The notes beneath the pieces are model-generated. The model worked only from the letters and a program-made list of their open reading frames with translations. It did not search any database and had not been told where the DNA came from. Shown in pieces: positions 1 through 9,136 of a stretch of DNA of 64,000 nucleotides. Both the position numbers and the translations under genes were made by a program. Origin of the DNA: Acetivibrio straminisolvens JCM 21531 (GTDB lineage: Bacteria > Bacillota > Clostridia > Acetivibrionales > Acetivibrionaceae); assembly GCF_000521465.1 (NCBI RefSeq), contig NZ_BAVR01000010.1, positions 1-64,000 on the forward strand, written 5' to 3'. Each line of letters begins with the position of its first letter. Within the stretch, counting starts at the first letter, position 1.

Positions 1-115
1 AAGCTGTTCTGTGTTCGAAATATAAACAATAAAGCTTTCAAGCGAAGTTTCATTATAATGATTGATAGTCGGCCGGCTTCAATAAAAAAACAAAGGAAAA
101 GAAAGGGGAATGTGT

Positions 116-652
116 ATGAAAAAGAAAGTTGCACTGTTAACGGTAGTATTAAGTATTGCCATGATAGTATTTAGCGGTTCTATGACAGCATATGCAGCGC
201 ACCAATGCACCAAAACAGTAATTATCGGTGATGTAAACTTGGATGGTTCAATTGACGCTATAGACCTTGCATTATTGTATAATGAAGTATACTATGCCGT
301 ACCGTTCGCAAATCCGTTGCAATATATAGCTGCGGATGTAAACAATGATTTTAGCTCTACAATGTATGATTATTATCTGCTCAGAGACTACCTTCTTGGA
401 GAAATATCCTCTTTCCCCGCAGGCGAAACTTACACAGTTTATTATGGAGATCTTGACGGAGATCAGTCGGTAACAGCAAATGACAAAAGCCTGCTTAGCA
501 ATTACCTTCTTGGTAATATTAATTTAACTTCTAGACAATATGTAGCTGCAGATGTAAATGGCGATGGTTCGGTAAATGCCATTGATCTGGCGATTATAAC
601 TCAATATATAAATGGGCAAATCCAGCATTTCCCGGTATGCCCTCAAAACTAA
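116..652 (+). CDS. Small secreted protein of two tandem type I dockerin modules
   Basis: The product (178 aa) is a signal peptide (about residues 1-28, ending AYAA) followed by almost nothing but dockerin sequence. Four calcium-binding F-hand loops run D39-D50, D74-D85, D112-D123 and D146-D157, which makes two dockerins of two repeats each. No catalytic or carbohydrate-binding module is present. The residues at loop positions 10-11, which in dockerins choose the cohesin partner, read AI, MY, AN and AI rather than the usual Ser-Thr, so partner choice may be unusual. The only two cysteines of the mature part (C31, C175) bracket the protein. I start at the second ATG because an AGGGG ribosome site lies 7 nt before it; an ATG six bases upstream is possible. 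The role is presumably extracellular, linking cohesin-bearing scaffoldins, which is inference. Confidence 0.9.
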   Translation: MKKKVALLTVVLSIAMIVFSGSMTAYAAHQCTKTVIIGDVNLDGSIDAIDLALLYNEVYYAVPFANPLQYIAADVNNDFSSTMYDYYLLRDYLLGEISSFPAGETYTVYYGDLDGDQSVTANDKSLLSNYLLGNINLTSRQYVAADVNGDGSVNAIDLAIITQYINGQIQHFPVCPQN

Positions 653-683
653 CAGCTAAAGTGTAAAATAACCGGCAGCATAA

Positions 684-730
684 TAAAAAATCCCTTCCGG
701 ATTGAAATCCTCGTCCGGAGGGGATTTTTA
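684..730 (+). terminator. Rho-independent terminator of the dockerin gene
   Basis: A 13-bp stem (689-701 with 714-726, one G-T pair) encloses a 12-nt loop and is followed by a short T run. It lies about 35 nt after the dockerin stop codon. Confidence 0.85.
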
Positions 731-993
731 GTTTAACGAAGATATTGATTTAATTTATAAAATTGGGTAAAATAAAATTAAATATTGAAGAAAGGGCAAG
801 GTATTTTAACGATGATCATTGGCTAATTTGGCAAAAAACATTTTGTTTTTAAAGATGAGCATAGTGCTCTTGTTTTGTGCCGGATTAGCTATAAATATTT
901 TTGCTATGCAGTTAATGCCTTGCTGCTTTGGCGGGTATTATGCTATTTATATCTTTCCGGCACACTGAAAAAGGTGGAAGGAGAGATTTTTTT
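731..993 (+). promoter_or_regulatory. Leader of the ABC-F gene with candidate attenuation elements
   Basis: About 260 nt without a conventional gene precede the ABC-F start. A four-codon ORF (812-826, M-I-I-G-stop) lies downstream of a purine-rich stretch. A second ORF (855-968, 37 codons, hydrophobic, only a weak ribosome site) ends 26 nt before the ABC-F start. A small hairpin (857-861 with 865-869) is followed by TTGTTTT. An 8-bp inverted repeat (876-883 with 957-964) brackets most of the second ORF. ABC-F resistance genes are often controlled by leader-peptide attenuation. Assigning that mechanism here is inference. Confidence 0.35.
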
Positions 994-2614
994 ATGCTTA
1001 TATTGGAAGCTCATAATATAAAGAAGTACTATAGTGACAGGCTTATAATTGAGATTGATGATTTAAAGATTTATTCCGGGGACAAAATCGGGATAATAGG
1101 TCAAAACGGTTCCGGTAAGACTACACTTTTAAATATTCTGGCAAAGGAAATAGAACCGGACGAAGGATTTGTAAAACAATTTTGCGATATAGCATATATC
1201 CGTCAGTTTTCCGAGGAAAGTATTTGTGCGGATAAAAGCTTTTAAAGGAATTTGACTTGTCTCAAAAGGTGCATCAAAAGGTCTTTAGCGGTGGAGAAAA
1301 AACCAGAATCAAAATTGCCAACGCCTTTAACGGTGAAAATCTTCTGGTGTTTGCGGATGAGCCTACGGCAAATCTTGATTATAAAGGCATTGAGCTTTTT
1401 AAGCAAAAACTTTTAAGTGTGGAATCGTTTTTGCTAATAAGCCATGACAGGAATTTACTTGACAGCCTTTGCAATAAGATAATTGAAGTAAGGGATGGAA
1501 AGCTAAAACATTATAACGGCAACTACTCATTCTATAAGAAGCAAAGGGAGCTGGAGTATAATCGAGAGATTTTTGAGTACGAAAATATATCGAAGAAAAG
1601 ACAAGTATTGAAGAGGCAATAATAGACAGAAAAAACTTGGCGAAATCCATGAGGAAAACTCCAAAAAGAATGGGGAATTCCGAGGCGAGGCTTCACAAAA
1701 GGGAAACCACACAAAAGCAAGAGAAAATCCATAACAAAGTAAACAGCCTAAAAACCCGTCTCGAAAAGCTTGAGGTAAAGGAAAAACCGAAGGAGATACC
1801 GAAAATCAAGCTGGATTTTTCCCTGACCAATCCGCCGGAAAACAAGGTTGTTATCTCTGCCGACAGGCTGTCTTTCAGCTATGGAGATAGGAAAATATTT
1901 GACAAAGCCGGATTTAAGGTGCTAAACGGTTCAAAAACTGCCCTGTGGGGCGAAAACGGAACAGGGAAGAGTACCCTTCTCAACCTGATTTGTCAAAAAG
2001 CCGACAGGAGCATATATGTAGTACCCAAAGTAAAAATCGGATATTTTCATCAAGACTTTGAAAATCTCGATTATGAAAAGTCCGTACTGGAGAATGTGAT
2101 GAAAGACAGTGTCCAGAACCAGACTGTGGCAAGAACAATACTGGCACGCTTGTTAATAAGAAATGATGATGTAAATAAAAAGGTGGGGTGCCTAAGCGGA
2201 GGAGAGAGGGTAAAGGTATCCTTTGCAAAACTCTTTGTCTCCGATGCCAATGTGCTGCTTTTGGATGAACCCACAAATTATCTTGATATGAGCTCTATGG
2301 AAGCCTTGGAGAGTGTTCTTTGCGAATATGAGGGAACGGTTCTTTTTGTCTCCCACGACAGTGCTTTTGTAAATGCTGTTGCCGACCGTTTGCTTGTAAT
2401 TGAAAACCATACCATAACGGAGTTTGAGGGAAATCTTGAGGATTACAGGCAAAAGATGAATGAAACTCCCAAGAAAGTTAAAGATGAGACGGAAAGAATT
2501 TTGATTAGAATGAAAATGGCTGAAATTGCAGCAAAGCTGTCAGCTCCCGGGGCGGACAAAGAGGCTCTTGAAGAGGAATATATGCGTCTTGCGGCTATGC
2601 TGGGGAATATGTAA
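994..2614 (+). CDS. ABC-F ribosomal protection ATPase (VmlR/Vga/Msr-like), frameshifted
   Basis: This soluble protein has two ABC domains and no membrane segments. ABC-F proteins bind the ribosomal E site and can dislodge antibiotics. Domain 1 has Walker A GQNGSGKTT, signature FSGGEKTR and DEPTANLD. Domain 2 has Walker A GENGTGKST, signature LSGGERVK and DEPTNYLD. A lysine-rich linker of the resistance subgroup lies between them, and the C-terminus ends in a short coiled extension as in VmlR. The reading frame is broken near 1240 (one T lost) and near 1580 (one A lost); repair gives about 540 aa, the normal size. The start at 994 follows a GGAAGGAG site. An antibiotic resistance role is inferred from family likeness only. 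The gene appears to be transcribed alone. Confidence 0.82.
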
Positions 2615-2616
2615 AT

Positions 2617-2665
2617 AAACCGCCTGCCAATTCTCTAAGATAATTTTATTGGCAGGCGGTTTTTA
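2617..2665. terminator. Bidirectional terminator between the ABC-F gene and the V-ATPase operon
   Basis: A perfect 15-bp stem (2617-2631 with 2648-2662) is followed by T on the plus strand. It sits between two converging transcription units, just after the ABC-F stop and 8 nt from the atpD stop, so it probably serves both. Confidence 0.85.
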
Positions 2666-2672
2666 CTTTACC

Positions 2673-3341
2673 CTAAGCTCCATTACTTCGTGCTTCATAG
2701 TTGTGGGCTTGCTCCAACATCATGTCTTTTACCTTCATGAGTCTTGTGATGTTTCCTCTTTCATTTTCATCCAGCTTCATGGATATATACTTTATTGTTT
2801 CCGTCAACTGAGGTATCATAACATATTCGAGGGCGTTAACCCTTCTTCTTGTTTTTTCGATTTCCTGCGCAAGAAGCTGAGATGATTTTTCCATCTGAGC
2901 AAGCTCAAGCATGTAAGGAAGCACCTTAGAAAGGGTTAAGATGGCACCGTCAAGCTCTCCCGAAGTCGAGGCAAATCCGTAAGGATATATGTCGCTTTCG
3001 TCGGAGCTGGAAGTGGTAAAATTCAACACAGGCACTTCTACGCTCATAATATTCTTGGTGGACACGTCAAGGCTTATATTTTGCTTTGGGAGCATAAGTG
3101 CAGCCTCAAGTCCTTCTGACGACATAACGGCCCTGGCTATGAGAAAGTCCTGGTGGACTTTCATTAACATTTCCTCAACCTTTTCGCGGAGTTCCTTGTT
3201 TTTTCTTACCAGGTCAAGAAACTGCTTCATCAGCTCATCCAGCTTATCCTTAAGCAGCTTGTGGCCTCTGCGGGCAACCTGCAGCCTTTTCTTGAGTCGG
3301 GTAAGCTCCATTCTGGTCGGGTTTACACGCATAATTGCCAT
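2673..3341 (-). CDS. atpD: V-type ATP synthase subunit D
   Basis: Subunit D is the central rotor shaft that couples the A3B3 catalytic head to the membrane ring. The 222-aa product starts [13 protein letters not shown], the strongly conserved start of the family, and consists mainly of long N- and C-terminal helices (about residues 10-75 and 150-215) that form the coiled-coil shaft. It is the last gene of the operon, 116 nt after atpB, and ends at a strong bidirectional terminator. The reading frame is intact and the length is typical. Confidence 0.95.
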   Translation of the reverse strand: MAIMRVNPTRMELTRLKKRLQVARRGHKLLKDKLDELMKQFLDLVRKNKELREKVEEMLMKVHQDFLIARAVMSSEGLEAALMLPKQNISLDVSTKNIMSVEVPVLNFTTSSSDESDIYPYGFASTSGELDGAILTLSKVLPYMLELAQMEKSSQLLAQEIEKTRRRVNALEYVMIPQLTETIKYISMKLDENERGNITRLMKVKDMMLEQAHNYEARSNGA

Positions 3342-3457
3342 AGTAATTCTCTCCTTAAATATATTAAGAAGACAGCTATAAACCTTCTTCTTGAGTTTGG
3401 AAATAAAAGCTCGGCACTAAATAATAACTAAAATAGCCTCTTTAAAAGCACAGGTTA

Positions 3458-4838
3458 TTAATTCTCCGATGCTTTAGGCAAATATTTGTCAAGGTATTCA
3501 TCCCGGATACGCTTAAGCTCTGCTCTGGGCAGTATTGAAAGCAGCTTCCAGCCGATTTCAAGGGTTTTTTCAATAGTTCTGTCTTCACTAAAGCCCTGAG
3601 ATACATATTCCTTTTCAAAGGCATCCGCAAATTTAGCATATAGTTTATCCGTATCGGAAAGGGCGGCATCTCCAAGGATTACAGCCAATTCCTTTGCTTC
3701 CTTACCTCTTGCGTAAGCTGCGAAAAGCTGGTTCATTGTATCCGCATGGTCTTCACGGGTTTTGCCTTTTCCGATTCCCTTGTCTTTAAGACGGGAAAGG
3801 GATGGAAGTACGTCTATTGGAGGGGTTATGCCCTTACGGTGAAGCTCTCTGCTTAGAATAATCTGACCCTCGGTTATATACGGTAAGGTCAGGGATAGGA
3901 TGGGTCTTGTCATCCTCAGGCATTGTAAGTATCGGAATCAGGGTGATACTTCCCTCACTGTCAATCTTTCTTCCGGCTCTTTCGTATATTGTAGCAAGGT
4001 CTGTATAGAGATAACCCGGATAACCTCTTCTGCCGGGAACTTCCTTTCTTGCGGCAGATACCTCACGCAGTGCCTCTGCGTAGTTGGTTATGTCTGTGAT
4101 TATAACGAGCACGTGCATGTCTTTCTCAAAAGCAAGATATTCCGCAGCCGTAAGAGCCATACGCGGAGTTGAAATACGCTCGATGGCAGGGTCATTTGCC
4201 AGGTTTATAAACAGTACGGTACGGTCTATGGCGCCGGTTCTCTTAAAGTCACTGATAAAGTAGTCGGCTTCCTCAAAGGTAATACCAACGGCTGCAAACA
4301 CAACGGCAAATTTACTGTCCGTACCCAAAACCTTTGCCTGTCTTGCAATCTGCGCTGCAAGCTGGGCATGGGGAAGACCGGAACCGGAGAATATGGGGAG
4401 TTTCTGACCGCGAACCAAGGTGTTTAGTCCGTCAATGGCTGAAACTCCGGTCTGAATAAACTCCGAAGGGTAGTTTCTTGCTGCCGGGTTCATGGGAAGA
4501 CCGTTTATGTCAAGTCTTTTATCGGGAATAATGTTCGGACCGCCGTCTAGGGGTTTGCCCATACCGCTAAATACTCTTCCCAGCATATCCAGTGATACGG
4601 GAAGCTCAATACTTCTTCCTAAAAATCTTACTTTACTTGTGGCAACGTTTATACCTGTTGAGCTTTCAAAAAGCTGTACCAGTGCGTTGTCACCGTTAAC
4701 TTCCAATACTTTACATCTTCTGATTTCACCGCTTGATAGCTCTATTTCACCGAGTTCGCCGTATTTTACACCTTCAACCTTCTGTACAAGCATCAGAGGT
4801 CCGGCTACTTCGTTTATTGTTCTGTACTCTTTCAGCAT
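3458..4838 (-). CDS. atpB: V-type ATP synthase subunit B, frameshifted
   Basis: This is the non-catalytic, regulatory nucleotide-binding subunit of the A3B3 head. The N-terminal 300 residues ([18 protein letters not shown] onward) match the family, including the central IFSGSGLPH region where the catalytic subunit carries its P-loop. The frame breaks near 3881, where the conserved PDLTGYITEG segment loses two bases. The downstream frame then gives the normal C-terminal domain ending at 3458. Repair yields about 460 aa, the expected size. The gene begins one base after the atpA stop codon, consistent with translational coupling. Confidence 0.93.
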
Positions 4839-4839
4839 T

Positions 4840-6609
4840 TTATTGCACCTCCTTTGAGATGAGGGCTTCTATTTGATCATTAAGTTCTTTTTCAATTTCA
4901 TTGAAATGACTGTTTACCTGATTTTCAGGTGTGTATTTTGCTCTTCCGATTTTTTCCCTGACAGGAAGTTCAAACAGTTCTTTGATACTTACCCCTGCAT
5001 CTAATGCTTTTTTACCGCTGTAATAGAATCCCAGTATGAGTTTTAGCATTCTGTACTGCTTGTTCAATGAGGTGTAGGTATCTACATCATGGAAGGCATT
5101 CTGGTGAAGATAGTCTTCACGTATAGACTTGGCGGCTTCCAGAGTAAGCCTGTCGGCAGGTGACAGGGCGTCAACACCGACCAAACGCACAATTTCCTCA
5201 AGTTCCGCTTCTTCCTGCAGAATACGCATAGTGTCAGACCTCATAGAATCCCAGTCTCTTGAAATATTCTCACTAATCCACTGGCCTATTATATCATGGT
5301 ACAGAGAGTAGCTCTGCAGCCAGTTGATTGCAGGGAAGTGACGTCTGTAGGCAAGACTTGAGTCAAGTCCCCAGAACACTTTGATAATTCTAAGTGTTGC
5401 CTGGGTAACAGGTTCGGAAAGGTCTCCACCTGGAGGCGATACTGCACCGATGGCGGTAAGGGCTCCTTCTCTTCCTTCAGAGCCAAGGCATACAACTCTT
5501 CCCGCCCTTTCATAGAACTGGGCAAGTCTTGAACCAAGATATGCCGGATAACCTTCTTCACCGGGCATTTCTTCGAGTCGTCCGGACATTTCTCTCAATG
5601 CTTCCGCCCAACGGGAGGTGGAGTCTGCCATTAACGCCACACTATAGCCCATATCCCTGAAATATTCTGCAATAGTCATGCCTGTATAAATGGATGCTTC
5701 TCTGGCTGCAACAGGCATGTCTGATGTATTTGCTATAAGAACGGTTCGTTTCATGAGAGATTCGCCGGTTCTTGGGTCTTTAAGTTCCGGGAATTCCTTT
5801 AAAACGTCGGTCATTTCGTTTCCGCGCTCTCCGCAGCCTATATAGATAACTATCTCGGCATCGGCCCATTTTGCAAGCTGATGCTGAACTACTGTTTTAC
5901 CGCTTCCGAAAGGTCCGGGTACTGCTGCAACTCCACCTTTGGCCAAAGGGAAGAGAGTGTCTATAACTCTTTGACCTGTGACAAGGGGAGAGCTAGGGGG
6001 GAGCTTTTCCTTATACGGGCGGCCGATACGTACAGGCCACTTCTGCATCATGCAAATATCAACCAACTCGTTGTTTGCAGTTTTAACCTTTGCGACGGTT
6101 TCTTCTACGGTGAAGCTTCCGCTTTTTATCTCCTCAATTGTTCCCTCAACTCCGTAGGGGATCATTATCCTGTGCTCAACGATAGGGGTTTCTTGAACCT
6201 TTCCTATTATGTCACCGGAAGCAACTTTGTCTCCTTTTTTTACGGTAGGTTTAAAATCCCATTTCTTCTTTCTGTCAAGGGAAGTAACATCGATACCTCT
6301 TGTTATATTGCTTCCTACCATTTCCCTCATTTTCTCAAGAGGTCTTTGGATACCGTCAAAAATATTTTCAATAAGCCCAGGTCCCAGCTCAACGCTTAGA
6401 GGGGCACCGGTAGAAACCACCGGTTCGCCGGGGCCCAAGCCTGCAGTTTCTTCGTATACTTGGATGGAGGCTTTATCTCCATGCATTTCGATTATTTCAC
6501 CAATCAGACGATGTTCACTTACACGTACAACGTCAAACATGTTTGCATCTCTCATGCCTTCGGCAATTACCAGAGGCCCGGAGACTTTAACTATTGTTCC
6601 CTGGCTCAC
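4840..6609 (-). CDS. atpA: V-type ATP synthase catalytic subunit A
   Basis: This is the catalytic ATPase subunit of the V1 head. The protein (589 aa) is intact and of normal length. The beta-barrel domain comes first, then the roughly 90-residue bulge insertion that separates A subunits from F-ATPase beta, then the nucleotide-binding domain with P-loop [11 protein letters not shown], and a helical C-terminal domain. The GTG start follows a GAAGG site. It lies between atpF (50 nt upstream) and atpB. Confidence 0.97.
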   Translation of the reverse strand: MSQGTIVKVSGPLVIAEGMRDANMFDVVRVSEHRLIGEIIEMHGDKASIQVYEETAGLGPGEPVVSTGAPLSVELGPGLIENIFDGIQRPLEKMREMVGSNITRGIDVTSLDRKKKWDFKPTVKKGDKVASGDIIGKVQETPIVEHRIMIPYGVEGTIEEIKSGSFTVEETVAKVKTANNELVDICMMQKWPVRIGRPYKEKLPPSSPLVTGQRVIDTLFPLAKGGVAAVPGPFGSGKTVVQHQLAKWADAEIVIYIGCGERGNEMTDVLKEFPELKDPRTGESLMKRTVLIANTSDMPVAAREASIYTGMTIAEYFRDMGYSVALMADSTSRWAEALREMSGRLEEMPGEEGYPAYLGSRLAQFYERAGRVVCLGSEGREGALTAIGAVSPPGGDLSEPVTQATLRIIKVFWGLDSSLAYRRHFPAINWLQSYSLYHDIIGQWISENISRDWDSMRSDTMRILQEEAELEEIVRLVGVDALSPADRLTLEAAKSIREDYLHQNAFHDVDTYTSLNKQYRMLKLILGFYYSGKKALDAGVSIKELFELPVREKIGRAKYTPENQVNSHFNEIEKELNDQIEALISKEVQ

Positions 6610-6659
6610 GTTTTATCCCTTCTTTCAAAAAAGTTTTAACCTCAAAAGTCAAACAATAA

Positions 6660-6979
6660 TTATTCATCCTTAAAAAGTATGTCAGCACCTACAGCGCGCT
6701 CCACACTTTTCTTGACGTTCATCATGCCGATACCCAAAGAACCCTGATTGCCGGGAATGGTATAATGGCAGGAAATCTCTGGTCCTTGTATTTGTCTATT
6801 GTAGAGACGATATCCTTTGCAAACTGCTCTGTGATATATATAACTGCGTACTGCATTGAAGCAATTTTATCAATCGTCTCTTGGGCCTCAAGGGCGCTTG
6901 TAACGGGAAATACCGACATACCAAGGGCTTTAAATCCTAAAATACTGTCTTTGTCACCAATAACTCCTATTTTATACAT
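6660..6979 (-). CDS. atpF: V-type ATP synthase subunit F, frameshifted
   Basis: Subunit F is a small Rossmann-like protein on the rotor shaft that pairs with subunit D. The product begins MYKIGVIGDKDSILGFKALG, typical of the family. The frame is broken near 6760, where one C is lost inside the conserved PIPGNQGS loop. The restored frame ends at 6660 after an acidic tail and gives about 106 aa. Its start overlaps the 3' end of atpC by 8 nt (ATGTATAA), a common coupling arrangement in this operon. Confidence 0.9.
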
Positions 6980-7991
6980 AAGACTCTCTCAGCCTTTCCC
7001 TAATGACATCATTAGAAATATTGTTTATTTTACCCACCATAATGATTCTTGCATTTTTAATCTCGGTTTCCTTTGCCATAAGGTATCCTATCAAAGGCTC
7101 AATACCGAAGGTAATGTATTTTGCCTTTTTGACATAGGAGGTTATAAAGTTGTCCGACAGCTTTTCAAACTTTGTAAGACTTCCTGTGCTTCTTAAGCTT
7201 TCAATTCCGTCCTCAAGCAAGGGACCGTATTTTGTGAACTTGAGTTCTTCAACAAGGCTCTCCAGGGATGAATCAAAGTTTTGAATAAAAACTTTGATGT
7301 CGATATGCCCGCCGGGGATAAGAACCTTTTGAAGAAAATCCCACGATTTTTTCAGGTTTTTAACCCTCAGAAAAATATTAATGTTTTTGAGATCTATAAG
7401 GATAATAATTAGTTCATTTATAAATTTATTGTCCAAAGAGGCTGAAATGCTCTTTAGATGAACGTAGCTTGCCTTGTCTAAAATCAGGTCTATTACCTGG
7501 GGATCACCGGTTCTGCTGTAGGTATCTATGGCCTCCTCCACAGCTTTTCTCATAATGGGAGGCATTTTGGACATGTTCCTGTCCTTAATCATAAGCTTTA
7601 GCTCGCCAGCAGGAACAGAACCCGGTTCAATCAGAAGGGAAGACTCGTCCTGTTCGGAGAATTCTGCCTTTAGGATTACTTTTACATTGTGGTAATCATT
7701 TGTGAGCAAAAACATATTTATAATTTCCTTTTCAGGAGCAAGCTCATTTAAAAGGCTGTACACTTTTTTGTGCTCTTCCTTTAAAATGTTTTCATATTCA
7801 AATATGCTTTTGACATCACTGTCTCCGCTGCCGTATCCGGCTTCAAGCAAGACTCTTAATGATTCATCCGCGGACTTTGCATCTACCATTCTGTCAAGCT
7901 TTATTTTATCTAAAAGCCGTTTTTCAATGGCACGTATCCTCGAAACCGCATATACATATTTTGTTTCATCGATTTTTTTTAGCTTTGGCAA
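6972..7991 (-). CDS. atpC: V-type ATP synthase subunit C
   Basis: This is the funnel-shaped subunit (called d in eukaryotes) that connects the central shaft to the membrane K ring. About 339 residues of mostly helical sequence begin MPKLKKIDETKYVYAVSRIR. I choose the TTG at 7991 because an AAGGAGG site lies 9 nt upstream; a longer reading from a TTG at 8015 would include the ribosome site itself. The stop codon overlaps the atpF start. Confidence 0.92.
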   Translation of the reverse strand: MPKLKKIDETKYVYAVSRIRAIEKRLLDKIKLDRMVDAKSADESLRVLLEAGYGSGDSDVKSIFEYENILKEEHKKVYSLLNELAPEKEIINMFLLTNDYHNVKVILKAEFSEQDESSLLIEPGSVPAGELKLMIKDRNMSKMPPIMRKAVEEAIDTYSRTGDPQVIDLILDKASYVHLKSISASLDNKFINELIIILIDLKNINIFLRVKNLKKSWDFLQKVLIPGGHIDIKVFIQNFDSSLESLVEELKFTKYGPLLEDGIESLRSTGSLTKFEKLSDNFITSYVKKAKYITFGIEPLIGYLMAKETEIKNARIIMVGKINNISNDVIRERLRESYV

Positions 7992-8028
7992 TTTTTCACC
8001 CCTCCTTCTTGGCAAATTTTAAGAAGCT

Positions 8029-8625
8029 TTAGAACAGAGCTTTTATAACTTGGGCCTCTACTTCTTCTCTTTTCATTCTTATTATTGCTTCGAAGGAGTT
8101 GTTTATTTCAATATCACCGGACTTTAATATAAAGCCTCCGCTTATGTTTTTGGTCTCCTCAGAAAGCCTTATTTTTCCGTCAATACCTTTTTCGGAAAGT
8201 TTCTTGTTTATATTTTCAATAAAACCGGCAGAGATTCTTTGCTTATCCTTAGGGGAGAGTATAATCTCTTCTGTTCCGCTTTGTACGGAATTTATTATCA
8301 ACCGGGAGATTATTTCCTCATATTCCCTGTCAGGCAAGCTGTTTAGCTTCTCAATGGCTTTATTAAATGCCTCTTCAACAACTTCCTGTCTGGCCTGAAG
8401 CTTTTTCTTTCTTGCTTCCAGCTCAGCCATTGCCTTAAGCCTTTTTTTAACATCCACGGCTTCCTTTTTTGCTTTCTCAAGGATCTGTGCCTTTTTGGCA
8501 TCGGCCTCTTTTTGCGCTGTCTCGATTATTTTAGCAGCTTCTTCCTGAGCACGTTTGATATTCGCCTCCGCCTGGGCACGTGCTTCCTCGATTATCCTTT
8601 CTTTTATTTTTTCTACTCCTGCCAT
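8029..8625 (-). CDS. atpE: V-type ATP synthase subunit E
   Basis: Subunit E is half of the peripheral stalk that, with the small H/G subunit, holds the head stationary. The first 100 residues form a charged Ala/Glu/Lys-rich coiled coil (ARAQAEANIKRAQEEAAK). The C-terminal 90 residues form the globular head-binding domain. About 198 aa. I start at the ATG at 8625, 8 nt after a GGGAG site. The gene lies 27 nt after atpK. Confidence 0.92.
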   Translation of the reverse strand: MAGVEKIKERIIEEARAQAEANIKRAQEEAAKIIETAQKEADAKKAQILEKAKKEAVDVKKRLKAMAELEARKKKLQARQEVVEEAFNKAIEKLNSLPDREYEEIISRLIINSVQSGTEEIILSPKDKQRISAGFIENINKKLSEKGIDGKIRLSEETKNISGGFILKSGDIEINNSFEAIIRMKREEVEAQVIKALF

Positions 8626-8652
8626 GGGGAACACTCCCTTTTATATAATATC

Positions 8653-9120
8653 TTATGCTACTTTACCAATCATTAATATTGATACTATGAATCCCAAGAT
8701 TGCGAACATCTCAACCATGAGTGCCATTACGATAGCTCTTCCGAGTCCTTCGGGTCTTTTAGCTATCATGTTTATTCCTGCAGCAGCAACTCTGCCCTGG
8801 AAGATTCCTGAAACCCAACCTACAAAACCGATAGGAATACAACCGGCGAAAAGGATAAATCCTTCTGCAATTGACAAAGAATCTCCCACTACCACTTTCT
8901 GAATGGTAAGGAACGCGATAACGAAGGCATAAATTGCCTGAGTACTGGGCAGGGCCTGAAGTACCATTACAGGACCAAATTTACCCGGGTCTTCGGTAAG
9001 AACACCTGCACCGGCTTCACCGGCTAGACCTACACCTTTGGAGGAACCAAAACCTGCAAAAATAAAGGCTATTGCTGCTCCAAAAATTGCAAAGAAATTT
9101 CCAGTAAGAGTTTCTAACAT
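8653..9120 (-). CDS. atpK: V-type ATP synthase proteolipid subunit K, sodium-type binding site
   Basis: This is the ion-carrying rotor-ring subunit. The 155-aa product has four membrane helices arranged as two fused hairpins, as in Enterococcus hirae NtpK. The residues that bind Na+ in that protein are all present: LPSTQ (L57, T60, Q61), Q108 in the SGIFQGRVAAA loop, and the essential glutamate E137 in MVEMFAILG. This points to Na+ rather than H+ transport, an inference from conserved ligands. Each unit has one carboxylate for two hairpins. The gene lies between atpI and atpE and has an intact frame. Confidence 0.95.
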   Translation of the reverse strand: MLETLTGNFFAIFGAAIAFIFAGFGSSKGVGLAGEAGAGVLTEDPGKFGPVMVLQALPSTQAIYAFVIAFLTIQKVVVGDSLSIAEGFILFAGCIPIGFVGWVSGIFQGRVAAAGINMIAKRPEGLGRAIVMALMVEMFAILGFIVSILMIGKVA

Positions 9121-9136
9121 AGTAAATTACCTCCTG

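Noticed and set aside
1399-1732. Minus-strand open frames inside the ABC-F gene and similar antisense frames elsewhere
   Set aside because: They lie opposite conserved coding sequence, lack ribosome sites and have no family resemblance.
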